A stretch of DNA of 37,361 nt from Palleronia aestuarii (lineage in GTDB: Bacteria > Pseudomonadota > Alphaproteobacteria > Rhodobacterales > Rhodobacteraceae): NCBI RefSeq assembly GCF_003253995.1, contig NZ_QKZL01000029.1, positions 1-37,361 on the forward strand. The letters run 5' to 3'. The notes beneath the pieces are model-generated. The model saw only the letters and a list, made by a program, of their open reading frames with translations, ran no database searches and was not told the origin of the DNA. Shown in pieces: positions 25,821 to 33,858 of the stretch (the stretch's first letter is position 1; every line of letters starts with the position of its first letter). The position numbers and the translations under genes were made by a program.

Positions 25821-27179
25821 TCACCCCGCCGACTTCGGCCGGTCGGTGAGCAGCGTGCGGGCATCGTCCCGCCGGGTCAGTTCCGGCAGCTCTCCGGTCC
25901 ATTCCCAGGCCTGCGTGCCCGGCGGGTTCTCGTACCAGCCGGGATCGGAATAGTCGTCGGCTGCGATCCCCGGGCGGACCTTCACCACCGAGAACATGCC
26001 GCCCATCTCCAGCGGCCCGTGCGGACCCCACCCCGCCATCATCGGGATCGTGTTGTCGGGAAGCGGCATGGCCATCTCCGCCATGTCGGCCATGCCCGCC
26101 GTCCCCATGGGCATGTACTCGGGCTGGACCTGCCGGATCTTTGCGGTCGCCTGCCGCTTGTCGACGCCGATGAAGGTCGGCACGTCGTGGCCCATGGCAT
26201 TCATCGTGTGGTGCGACTTGTGGCAATGGATGGCCCAGTCGCCGACATGATCCGCCACGAAATCGTAGGCCCGCATGGCGCCCACGGGGATGTCGATCGA
26301 GACCTCGGGCCATTGCGCGGCCTCGGGCACCCAGCCGCCATCGGTGCAGCTGACCTTGAAGTCGTAGCCATGCATGTGGATCGGATGGTTCGTCATGGTC
26401 AGGTTGCCGACGCGCACCCGGACCTTGTCGCCCTGGTTGACCACCAGCGGATCGATGTCGGGGAAGATCCGACTGTTCCAGGTCCAGAGGTTGAAATCCG
26501 TCATCTCCATGATCCGCGGCACGTAGGTACCGGGATCGATGTCGAAGGCGTTCAGCATGATCAGGAAATCGCGGTCGACCGGACGGAAGGTCGGATCCTT
26601 GGGGTGGACGACGAACATGCCCATCATGCCCATGGCCATCTGGACCATCTCGTCGGCATGCGGGTGGTACATGAACGTGCCCGACTTGATCAGGTCGAAC
26701 TCGTAGACGTAGGTCTTGCCCGGCGGGATGCCGGGATGGCTGAGGCCGCTGACGCCGTCCATTCCCGAGGGCAGGATCATCCCGTGCCAGTGAACCGAGG
26801 TATGCTCGGGCAGCTTGTTGGTGACGAAGATCCGGACTCGATCGCCTTCGACAGCCTCGATCGTCGGTCCCGTGGACTGGCCGTTATAGCCCCAGAGATA
26901 GGCCGTCATGCCTTCGGCCATCTCGCGCTCCACCGGTTCGGCCACGAGGTGGAACTCCTTCACGCCGTTGTTCATCCGGAAGGGAAGCGTCCAGCCGTTC
27001 AACGTGACGACCGGATTGTAGTCGGGACCGGTGGTGGGCCGGACGGGCGCCTGCGTCGCGGCCGTGTCCATCATCGCCGCCTCGGGCAGGCCCATGTTGC
27101 TGGTCTGGCCCGCGGCTTTCGTGGAAATCAGGGCAGCCGCGCCCGCGCTCGCCCCCAGAAGTTGACGTCTGTTCATCAT
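25821..27179 (-). CDS. periplasmic multicopper oxidase
   Basis: A 452-residue three-domain multicopper oxidase, which detoxifies periplasmic copper by oxidising Cu+ to Cu2+ with O2. The N-terminus has a Tat-type signal (MMNRRQLLGASAGAAALIS). All copper motifs are present: HTSVHWHGM, YHPHADEM, NHPIHMHGYDF and HCHKSHHTMNAMGH, the last giving the type 1 Cys, His and Met (HCH-x3-H-x4-M). A Met-rich segment (PMGTAGMADMAEMAMPLP) near the C-terminus resembles the Met-rich copper-binding parts of CueO/CopA-type oxidases. Two adjacent ATGs exist (27179, 27176). It follows the TolC-type gene after 11 bases. Confidence 0.93.
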   Translation of the reverse strand: MMNRRQLLGASAGAAALISTKAAGQTSNMGLPEAAMMDTAATQAPVRPTTGPDYNPVVTLNGWTLPFRMNNGVKEFHLVAEPVEREMAEGMTAYLWGYNGQSTGPTIEAVEGDRVRIFVTNKLPEHTSVHWHGMILPSGMDGVSGLSHPGIPPGKTYVYEFDLIKSGTFMYHPHADEMVQMAMGMMGMFVVHPKDPTFRPVDRDFLIMLNAFDIDPGTYVPRIMEMTDFNLWTWNSRIFPDIDPLVVNQGDKVRVRVGNLTMTNHPIHMHGYDFKVSCTDGGWVPEAAQWPEVSIDIPVGAMRAYDFVADHVGDWAIHCHKSHHTMNAMGHDVPTFIGVDKRQATAKIRQVQPEYMPMGTAGMADMAEMAMPLPDNTIPMMAGWGPHGPLEMGGMFSVVKVRPGIAADDYSDPGWYENPPGTQAWEWTGELPELTRRDDARTLLTDRPKSAG

Positions 27180-27190
27180 CGCTTCTCTCC

Positions 27191-28651
27191 TCATTCTTCC
27201 GCTTCGCCGCCGCCGGCGAGCTCGATGTCCACATCCTCGCCATCCGCATCCGCCCCACCGCCGTAGATTGCCGCGGTCAGGTTCGCCGAGGCGATCCAGA
27301 AGTCCCTCTTCGCCTCCGCGGCCTCGAGCTCGCTCGCGAGCTTCTCGCGTGTGTCGATGAGGAGTTCGAACGTGTTGGTGATCATGCCGCTGTAACTCAG
27401 CAGGGCCTCTTCCTCGATCGTCTCGCGCAGCGGCACGACGACGTCGCGGTAATGCCGGGCGATGCGGTGGCTGGAGCGGTAGTCGGTCTCCGCGGCACGC
27501 GCCTCGGAACGGACGTTGACCGCCCGTTCGGCCAGGACATTCGCGGCCTGGAGGTAGGCAAGTTCCGCACGCCGCAACCGCGCCCGGCCGCTGTCGTAGA
27601 TCGGGATCGCGAAGGCAAGTTCGACCTGGGGAGTCGTCACCGTCTCGGTATCGCCCTCCTCGACCTCGCGTTCGGCCTCGACGCCTGCGACCAGCTCGAG
27701 ATCGGTCAGGATCCGCGTCGCATCGGTGAGCCCGAAGGCGCGCGCCGTGGCTGCCAGCCCAAGTTGTGCGACCTCGAGGTCGACACGATTGGCGAGGGCC
27801 GCACGTTCGACCGATTGCGGAACCGACAGTCGGCCAGGAAGGGCCGGAAGCGCGTCGGGGACGTAATAATCCACCTCCGTGCCCCAAAGGCCCATGAGCC
27901 GCGTCAGGTCTTCTTTCGCCAGGGCGGCGTTGAGGCGGGCCCGCGCCAGTTGGCCGGCCAATTCCGCCGTGAAAGCCTGCTCGCGGGCTTGTCCCGCCTT
28001 GTTGAGCGAGCCGGTTTCGCCGAGGCGGGCAGCGAGCTCGGAGGATGCATCTGCAGCCACGCTGGCGCGCTGCAGGTACTGGACCGTTTCGAACGCGCCG
28101 ACGGCTTCGATCCATGCCTGACGGGTGCTGTTGGCCAGGGTCAGGGTATCGACTACCGCTTCGAGCTGCGCTTCCTGGAAGGCCGCCGAGGCGACGGCAA
28201 CGCGCTGCTTGCGCGTCCGGGCCGATAGCAGGTTCGTTCCGATCAGGGCTTCAAGGGAGCGGTAAAGCCCTAGTTCGGGGGCGCCGATCCCCAGAACCCC
28301 GACGGACACGACCGGGTTTTCCGGTGTCGCTTCCTGCCAGACCTCGGCCGCGGAGAGGCCGATCGAAGCATAGGAAGCCTGGAGGCCCTTGTTGTTCAGG
28401 AGCGCAACCTGAACGGCCGTGTCGGCAGAGATGGTCTTTTGATGGACGAGGCCATGAACACGCCGATTGACCGCGGCCGCCTGTTCCCGGGTCTGGGTCA
28501 GGGTCGCCTGCTGGCCGGTGGCGGTACGGGTCCGTGCATCCACCGTCGCGAACCCTGCTCTGCTGTCGGTAATGCCGGGCGGCAGGGCCGTGGCGCAGGC
28601 ACCGAGAAGCAGGGGGGCGAAGATGGCCAATTTCACTCCGGATCGCAGCAT
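27191..28651 (-). CDS. TolC-family outer-membrane efflux lipoprotein
   Basis: A 486-residue outer-membrane factor. The start is a lipoprotein signal with lipobox LLLGACAT; the rest is alpha-helical with two related halves (Asn-rich NNKGLQASYASIGL and later RVDLEVAQLGLAAT), typical of TolC trimers. IPIYDSGRARLRRAELAYLQA is the usual second-half motif. The C-terminus is acidic (DADGEDVDIELAGGGEAEE). It provides the outer-membrane duct; no cognate RND pump or membrane-fusion protein is encoded in the window, so the inner partners must be elsewhere or differ. The ATG overlaps the stop of the small lipoprotein gene (TGATG). Confidence 0.88.
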   Translation of the reverse strand: MLRSGVKLAIFAPLLLGACATALPPGITDSRAGFATVDARTRTATGQQATLTQTREQAAAVNRRVHGLVHQKTISADTAVQVALLNNKGLQASYASIGLSAAEVWQEATPENPVVSVGVLGIGAPELGLYRSLEALIGTNLLSARTRKQRVAVASAAFQEAQLEAVVDTLTLANSTRQAWIEAVGAFETVQYLQRASVAADASSELAARLGETGSLNKAGQAREQAFTAELAGQLARARLNAALAKEDLTRLMGLWGTEVDYYVPDALPALPGRLSVPQSVERAALANRVDLEVAQLGLAATARAFGLTDATRILTDLELVAGVEAEREVEEGDTETVTTPQVELAFAIPIYDSGRARLRRAELAYLQAANVLAERAVNVRSEARAAETDYRSSHRIARHYRDVVVPLRETIEEEALLSYSGMITNTFELLIDTREKLASELEAAEAKRDFWIASANLTAAIYGGGADADGEDVDIELAGGGEAEE

Positions 28652-28881
28652 CAATTGCCCTCCCCGGTCGATTGGGAATCGTTCAGACTGCGCCACGGCG
28701 CCGGTTCGACGACCGGTCGCGCGGTGAAATCGCCGATCGGATCTCGATAGGCCGTGGTGCGACCGGGAACGGCTTGAGTGGCAGGCGCCTGTAGCGCCGC
28801 GATATCGGGAAGCGGCGTCGGGCTCGCAGTGCACGCGCCTGCCAGCAAGGGCATGGCCCCGGCAAGAAGATAGCTTTTCAT
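28651..28881 (-). CDS. small lipoprotein at the head of the copper oxidase operon
   Basis: A 76-residue predicted lipoprotein, starting MKSYLLAGAMPLLAGACTAS with the lipobox Cys at about residue 17. The mature part is Pro- and Ala-rich and ends WRSLNDSQSTGEGN. An ATG nine codons upstream (28908) is possible but places extra residues before the signal. Its stop overlaps the TolC-type start, so the two are co-translated. No family or function was recognised. It appears to be the first gene of the operon; no clear promoter was found in front. Confidence 0.7.
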   Translation of the reverse strand: MKSYLLAGAMPLLAGACTASPTPLPDIAALQAPATQAVPGRTTAYRDPIGDFTARPVVEPAPWRSLNDSQSTGEGN

Positions 28882-28971
28882 TTGGAAAACCTGAGAAGTC
28901 TGGATCATGCCTCAGGCGGTGGAGACGATATGCAATCGTCCCCGCCACACAAGGCGCACTGTCAGATCAAC

Positions 28972-29346
28972 TCAGGCTCGCGGCGGGCGAAGCAATCCGT
29001 CCGAATATGTCGGAAGATGTTCGACGACGTGCGTCGCATCATGAACCATCGGCGGAACGTACAAGGGGTTTGAGGGATCATCGCTCAAGGTCATCGACAG
29101 GCACGTCCCCGAGCAGCACACATCCTGACAATCGCTGGTCGTTTGTTCGGGATCGACAGAATGGGCGTGACCCGACGCATGGTCGTCCTGTTGCTGGGCG
29201 ACCGACGTCAGATCAGACGCACCTTCGATGGACAGATTCATATGCGCTGCCATGGATGGTGTGGCCGCGAGCATCAGCGAGAGAACCATGGCAGACCATA
29301 GTTTCGCAAAGCCGGAAATGAGCCGCGACCATTCCATGGGGCGCAT
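28972..29346 (-). CDS. exported Cys/His-containing protein, unknown
   Basis: A protein of about 124 residues with an internal hydrophobic export signal (LWSAMVLSLMLAATPSMA), then a hydrophilic part with HASGHAHSVD and a Cys cluster SDCQDVCCSGTCLSM, which could bind a soft metal. The start is uncertain: the frame is open to 29448, with Met codons at 29397, 29346 and 29337, none with a good ribosome site. A TTGACA box with an 18-base spacer to CATATG (29344-29373, minus strand) looks like a promoter but would overlap the 29346 start. No family was recognised. Its place beside the copper oxidase operon suggests a metal-related role. Confidence 0.6.
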   Translation of the reverse strand: MRPMEWSRLISGFAKLWSAMVLSLMLAATPSMAAHMNLSIEGASDLTSVAQQQDDHASGHAHSVDPEQTTSDCQDVCCSGTCLSMTLSDDPSNPLYVPPMVHDATHVVEHLPTYSDGLLRPPRA

Positions 29347-29594
29347 ATGGAGACGGTCGGAACGCTGTGTCAAGACACGGTGGGGAGAGGTCGGCATGGA
29401 AACGCCACGTTGGTGGAACGGTATCCCTTCCTTCGCAAAACGCCTCACGACGTTCTGAATCCGTTAATTTTTTGCCGCTGCACCCATCAGTCGTGGCTGT
29501 TCGGGACGAATAGTGGCGAACACGTCAGCGGGCGTAAGCAGAGATCAATAAAATCTAGCGTGTGCGGCGTCTGGACGCCTCACGCCGTCGAGAC

Positions 29595-29625
29595 TTAACC
29601 TTCCCCTGCTGGAAGGCTCCATCTC
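29595..29625 (+). promoter_or_regulatory. CueR-type promoter of the DUF411 gene
   Basis: TTAACC at 29595-29600 followed by ACCTTCCCCTGCTGGAAGG, the same dyad as before copZ. It lies about 40 bases before the ribosome site of the DUF411 gene. Confidence 0.75.
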
Positions 29626-29660
29626 CTCGTCGAAACGATGTGATGAAGGAGCGAGACGCC

Positions 29661-30110
29661 ATGAGGTTCAGACAGCTTGCCGCGTCGATCGCGTTGTCCG
29701 GGATCGCGTCCGCCGGTGCTGCCCAAACGGCGATGACGGTGGCCAAGGATCCGAGCTGCGGGTGTTGCACCGCCTGGTCGGAGATCATGCAATCTGCCGG
29801 CTATGCCGTGACCATCGAGAACACATCATACGACGCGCTCGACGATCTGAAGGCGTCCCGCGGCGTTCCGGATCGTATGGCCGGATGCCATACGGCGACG
29901 ATCGAGGGCTACACGATCGAAGGCCATGTCCCCGCAGCAGATATAGATCGGTTGTTGGCCAAGCGCCCGGACGCCATCGGGCTGGCCGTTCCGGGAATGC
30001 CAATGGGATCGCCGGGCATGGGACCGGAAACCAGCCGTGACGCCTATGACGTGATCCTGATCGGTGCCGACGGAGGGACCGAGGTTTTCGCCTCATATCC
30101 GGCCCGATGA
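29661..30110 (+). CDS. DUF411 exported metal-binding protein
   Basis: A 149-residue DUF411 protein. The signal peptide (MRFRQLAASIALSGIASAGAA) is followed by VAKDPSCGCCTAWSEIM, where the CGCC cluster (about 33-36) is the proposed metal site, then GVPDRMAGCHTATIEGYTIEGHVP with a conserved Cys-His and a typical C-terminal half (AVPGMPMGSPGM). DUF411 proteins are often encoded with copper-resistance genes; the exact role is not established. The ATG at 29661 is chosen because AAGGAG (29646-29651) is nine bases before it; an ATG at 29643 is in frame. Its dyad upstream puts it in the presumed CueR regulon. Confidence 0.87.
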   Translation: MRFRQLAASIALSGIASAGAAQTAMTVAKDPSCGCCTAWSEIMQSAGYAVTIENTSYDALDDLKASRGVPDRMAGCHTATIEGYTIEGHVPAADIDRLLAKRPDAIGLAVPGMPMGSPGMGPETSRDAYDVILIGADGGTEVFASYPAR

Positions 30111-30197
30111 TGTCGAGGTAATCGGTATTGCTGCCGGATAGTGCGGATCGACTGAGTTCGAGCGATCTCGGATCTGAGAGTCGACCATACGTTTGAC

Positions 30198-30623
30198 CTA
30201 TGGGGCATGCTCCCACGGGTTTAGGATCTCGATCCCGGCGTCCAGAAAGTCCTTTACGTTCCGCGTCGCCAGGGCCGCGCCTCGTGAAGCGGCAATGGCC
30301 GCGATCTGGCAGTCGGCTTCCCTGACCGCCTTGCCTGATCGACGCCGCTGGGCCGCGATCACGGCATAGGTCTGAGCTGCCCGGCTGTCGAATGGCAGGA
30401 TGCGATCGGTGAATTCCTCTTCGATCATATCCTCCAAAGCGGCAGCGAGGCCGTCGCGCCGCTTTCCGTCAGGCATCAGAAGGATGCCGAAGCGAAGTTC
30501 CGCCTCTACGATCACCGGAAGAAATAGATCAGCCGAGGCTTGGCCAGCAAACCAGTCGAGCACGACCTGAGCTGGCGTCGGACGCATCACTTCCGACACC
30601 ACGTTCGTGTCGAGCAGGATCAT
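30198..30623 (-). CDS. PIN-domain toxin (FitB/VapC type)
   Basis: A 141-residue PIN-domain protein. Acidic residues expected for the Mg2+-dependent RNase site are visible: Asp5 in MILLDTNVVSE, Glu in VEAELRFGILL, Asp in READCQIAAIAAS, and a late Asp in NVKDFLD. Such toxins cleave RNA (often tRNA) when not held by their antitoxin. It starts seven bases after the antitoxin gene stop on the same strand, the usual order. The frame is open further upstream in the antitoxin gene, but this ATG gives the normal family length. Confidence 0.9.
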   Translation of the reverse strand: MILLDTNVVSEVMRPTPAQVVLDWFAGQASADLFLPVIVEAELRFGILLMPDGKRRDGLAAALEDMIEEEFTDRILPFDSRAAQTYAVIAAQRRRSGKAVREADCQIAAIAASRGAALATRNVKDFLDAGIEILNPWEHAP

Positions 30624-30630
30624 TTCGCGC

Positions 30631-30873
30631 TCAGTCGAATGTCGGCGTCTCGCGAACCGGAGACCGGTCCGGGAGGTCAAGATCAACCCCGCCCTGTGAA
30701 GCAAAGCGCCGGTGGATAGCCAAGCCGAGATTCCCTGTGGGCGCCCGCGTTTTGACAGCGCGCCGCAGGATGTCTCGAGCCTCTTCTTCCATAGAGCGTC
30801 CATGCTCGGCGGCGCGCACCCGCAGGCCCTGCTTCACGGCGTCGTCGAGGTTTCGAATGGTAAGGCTGGCCAT
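30631..30873 (-). CDS. FitA-type ribbon-helix-helix antitoxin
   Basis: An 80-residue antitoxin. The N-terminal MASLTIRNLDDAVKQGLRVR and AAEHGRSMEEEARDILRRAV form a FitA-type ribbon-helix-helix DNA-binding domain; the acidic tail (VDLDLPDRSPVRETPTFD) should wrap the toxin. It would neutralise the PIN toxin and repress the pair's promoter. The ATG at 30873 is preceded by GGGAGG, a good ribosome site; an upstream in-frame Met at 30921 would add Cys-rich residues not typical of the family. Confidence 0.88.
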   Translation of the reverse strand: MASLTIRNLDDAVKQGLRVRAAEHGRSMEEEARDILRRAVKTRAPTGNLGLAIHRRFASQGGVDLDLPDRSPVRETPTFD

Positions 30874-31176
30874 GATCGTTCCCTCCCACCCTTTGGTACA
30901 TGCACAGTGATTGCATCGCAATCAATGATTTCATATAGCCGAGTGCCAACAAACGAACGGTTGTTGGCAGGCCATAGAACCAACAGAAATTGATGCCAGA
31001 GAAATAGCCTTCGGACTTTGCGGCAGGGACTTTCCGACACCCCCCTTTGTTGGCTGGCTTCGGGTGGCGTCGTTTGTCACATATAAGTTCAGCGGCTCGA
31101 CATAGGCGGTTCAGTGAGCGCCCGCAGCACCGAAGCGGTCGTTCGTGGATTGCGCGGCGAACGGCTGGAAGGAGCC
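30874..31176. other. intergenic stretch, toxin-antitoxin leader to IS
   Basis: About 300 bases between the antitoxin start and the IS1182-like element. The part next to the antitoxin should hold its promoter, but no clear boxes were identified. No gene was recognised in the rest. Confidence 0.5.
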
Positions 31177-32760
31177 AATTTCGTTGAAGAAGTCGCCTGA
31201 GATCGACGCTGTACCGGCCGAGCGAGGGCAGGTCGCGGCTTTAGTCTCGGGCGTTGGCCCGGCGGCTTGGCCCTCCGGCCTGCTCAGATCACACCGTGAC
31301 CTCCATCATGGTCATCTGGGGCCTGAGCTTTGCGAGCTTCCGAAGGTTCTGCGCGATGGCGGCCAGGGTGAACTCGTCTTTTGCGCCGCAGGGGCCGCGC
31401 AGACGAAGACGGCCGAGCCCCAGGATCCGTTTGAGATGGGCGAAGAGCATCTCGACCTTCCTGCGCCGGGGACCGGCGATCTTCTTATAGACCTCTGAGG
31501 CGACGCATTCCCGGGCGAGGTCGCGGACATCCTCATGCTCCTCTCGGGTGACGAACCTCGCGTCGGCATTCGGGCAGCAGCGGAGCTTCGAGGGACAAGC
31601 CTGGCAGACGGACTTCTGCGCCCGGTACTTCTTCCGCCCTTCCTTGGGCTGCCCCCTGCTCGGATCCGAATAGTTGCGCCGGTACTGGAGAAGCTCATGG
31701 CCCTCGGGGCAGAGGTAACGATCGTTCTCTGGTTCCCAGATGAAGTCCGAGCGCGACCAGGTGCCATCGGTCCGCGTGGACTTGTCGAAGACGGGGATGA
31801 AGGGGACGATCTTCTTTGCCCGGACCACCCAATCGAGGGTCTCGGCCGAGCCGTAGGCGGTATCTGCCGTCAGCCATGTCGGTTTCAGACCGAAGCGTTG
31901 CTCGACGCGATCCACCATGGTCCGGGCCGCCCCGACCTCGGCCTGCCGGATCGAGCGGGTCGCCTCGACGTCCAGGATGACGGCATTGTCGGTGTCGATG
32001 AGGTAATTGTCCGAATACGTGAACACGGCCGGCCTCTTTTGCGCTGCCGTCCACTGGCTGGCCGGATCGGCGTGGGAGACGAACTTCGGCAGGACCGGGG
32101 TCGCGGCGCCGAAGGCGGCGTCATCCAGCGTCTCGAGATATTCGCGGACTGCGCGCGGGGCCTTCTGCGTATCGATGGCGTCAATGTCCCATTCGGCCTG
32201 TGCGCTTGAATTCATCTTGGCGACATCGGCCAGGATAAGACTGGCGTCGACCGCGAACCCCGCGCCGCCGACCAGCCCTTCCTCGATGCATCGTGCGACG
32301 ACGCCTTCGAAAACCAGCCGGAGCAGGTCGCTGTCGCGGAACTTGCCATGACGGTACTTGGAGAAGGTGGAATGGTCCGGCACCCGGCCATCGAGCCCGA
32401 GCCGGCAGAACCACCGATGCGCCAGGTTGACGTGCACTTCCTCGCAGAGCCGTCGCTCCGATCGGATGCCGGTCAGATATCCGATCAGCAGCATCCGCAC
32501 GACCAGCTCGGGATCGATCGAGGGGCGCCCGAGATGGCTGTAGAAGGGCCGGAGCCGAGCACGGATGTCGCCCAGATCGAGAAACCGGTCGACCTTCCGC
32601 AGCAGGTGATCGGCCGGAATGTGGCTCTCCAGATCGAAGTCGTAAAACAGCTTCGCCGGTGCCGTTTGCCTTCCCATCATCGCCAAATCCTCCCCACAAC
32701 CCATTATCGAGTGAATCAGGGGGCTTGCCGCGCCGCAACAGCTACTTTTTCAACGAAATT
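31177..32760 (-). mobile_element. IS1182-like insertion sequence
   Basis: About 1.58 kb with 20-base terminal inverted repeats, AATTTCGTTGAAGAAGTCGC at 31177-31196 and its complement at 32741-32760 with two mismatches. The ends may extend a few bases further out. No clear target duplication was found. It encodes one intact transposase. It lies 36 bases after the stop of the restriction-enzyme-like gene and does not interrupt a recognised gene. Confidence 0.8.
31289..32680 (-). CDS. IS1182-family transposase
   Basis: A 463-residue IS1182-type transposase. The N-terminal DUF772-like region is clear (LFYDFDLESHIPADHLLRKV, then PSIDPELVVRMLLIGYL and FCRLGLDGRVPDHSTFSKYR). The DDE core has GFAVDASLI, LTADTAYGSAE and RRKVEMLFAHLKRILG (Glu). 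A Cys cluster CQACPSKLRCCP sits between. The ATG at 32680 is chosen because GGAGG lies eight bases upstream; the next codon is also ATG. The frame is complete. Confidence 0.9.
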   Translation of the reverse strand: MMGRQTAPAKLFYDFDLESHIPADHLLRKVDRFLDLGDIRARLRPFYSHLGRPSIDPELVVRMLLIGYLTGIRSERRLCEEVHVNLAHRWFCRLGLDGRVPDHSTFSKYRHGKFRDSDLLRLVFEGVVARCIEEGLVGGAGFAVDASLILADVAKMNSSAQAEWDIDAIDTQKAPRAVREYLETLDDAAFGAATPVLPKFVSHADPASQWTAAQKRPAVFTYSDNYLIDTDNAVILDVEATRSIRQAEVGAARTMVDRVEQRFGLKPTWLTADTAYGSAETLDWVVRAKKIVPFIPVFDKSTRTDGTWSRSDFIWEPENDRYLCPEGHELLQYRRNYSDPSRGQPKEGRKKYRAQKSVCQACPSKLRCCPNADARFVTREEHEDVRDLARECVASEVYKKIAGPRRRKVEMLFAHLKRILGLGRLRLRGPCGAKDEFTLAAIAQNLRKLAKLRPQMTMMEVTV

Positions 32761-32796
32761 CGCCCTTTCTTTCAGAACCACGCTGGTTCGGGAGGC

Positions 32797-33858
32797 TCAA
32801 TTTCCTCCGACCACAATGCGCCGGTGCCTCGCCTCGACATGCATGTTCACGGGCGTGTTGCTGAGTACATGGGTAACGAGTTTTGCGAGGAAGCCAGCCG
32901 GATCGAGATAATCCGGCACGTTGTCCGTGAGGATCTCTACGGCCGGAAGGCTTGCGACCGCCTGCGCCACCGCTTCACCCTTTGCGTCTGTCTCCGGTAA
33001 CGCGTTGTCGTCTTCATCAGGACCCGGATCCTCGATCTCGTCTTCGGGCTCCGAGCCGTCGTCGGCCGCTGCGACCTCATCGCCGTACTCGATCAGGACG
33101 ACGCAGGTGGAATGGTAGGCGTCATCTTCGCGCCCAAGCTTGCCGATCTGGTCAAGCAACCAGGCGGCAGTGTCCGGCTCCTCATGCAGGATCGTGGAGC
33201 GAAGGCCGAACAGGAACCCAAGTGCGGAAATCGGGTGTCGCAGCCGAAGGTTTTTCGCATCCCCGTATGACTCCTCGATCCTGTTCGGGGCGTTCTTGCC
33301 GAACGATGAGTCCATGCGCTTCGTCGAGATGAGCAGCTCGGGGCCCGTCGCCCAGTCCGTCATGATGACGTCGACCTGCTTAAGATAGTTCTTCCCCAGG
33401 ATCGATGCGCTGGCCGACGTGACACCGGGGATCGCGCCCTTTCGCGCAAGACGCGCTTCCAGTTTCGGCCGTTCCCGCTTCGGGATCGCGTCGAGCAGTT
33501 TCACCACCGATAGCGGCAGGATGCGCGGGTGCTGAGGCCTTGGCCAGATCTGGTCAGAGACAAAGCCGGCCCGGCGGAGCTCGTAGCTGAGCCAAACATC
33601 AAGCGCGAGCGCAGGAATCCCGGACTGCGTCGTCGCCTTGAACTGCAGCGGCACTCCGAGCAGCTTTCGAAGGACATCGTAGTCCGGTACGAAGCGGAGC
33701 TTGCCATCCTCGGCGGGCTCCCAGGGGTTGCCGTGCTTCCCGTCCGGCGCTGCCTCGGCCACGATGTGATCGAAAAGCGGCCATGCCTGGGCCTTCAGTG
33801 ATTTGCTTGAAGCCACGCCGTTCTTCTCAGTTCCGAGGGTAGCGCTGATCGAGAGCAT
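32797..33858 (-). CDS. putative type II restriction endonuclease
   Basis: A 353-residue protein next to an adenine methyltransferase. The centre looks like a PD-(D/E)xK nuclease: QVDVIMTDWATGPELLISTK, then RMDSSFGKNAPNRIEESYGD, with Asp, Lys and the conserved FGKN-NRIEE segment seen in several restriction enzymes; the (D/E)xK acid appears to be Ser. A strongly acidic linker (DDGSEPEDEIEDPGPDEDD) follows near residues 265-285. The annotated ATG overlaps the methyltransferase gene by 32 bases; a GTG at 33813 would avoid the overlap. It should cut the sequence protected by the methylase; the recognition site cannot be read. Confidence comes mostly from context. Confidence 0.65.
   Translation of the reverse strand: MLSISATLGTEKNGVASSKSLKAQAWPLFDHIVAEAAPDGKHGNPWEPAEDGKLRFVPDYDVLRKLLGVPLQFKATTQSGIPALALDVWLSYELRRAGFVSDQIWPRPQHPRILPLSVVKLLDAIPKRERPKLEARLARKGAIPGVTSASASILGKNYLKQVDVIMTDWATGPELLISTKRMDSSFGKNAPNRIEESYGDAKNLRLRHPISALGFLFGLRSTILHEEPDTAAWLLDQIGKLGREDDAYHSTCVVLIEYGDEVAAADDGSEPEDEIEDPGPDEDDNALPETDAKGEAVAQAVASLPAVEILTDNVPDYLDPAGFLAKLVTHVLSNTPVNMHVEARHRRIVVGGN

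Noticed and set aside
31145-31498. Short plus-strand frame over the left end of the IS1182-like element
   Set aside because: It overlaps the inverted repeat and transposase, and has no recognisable domain.
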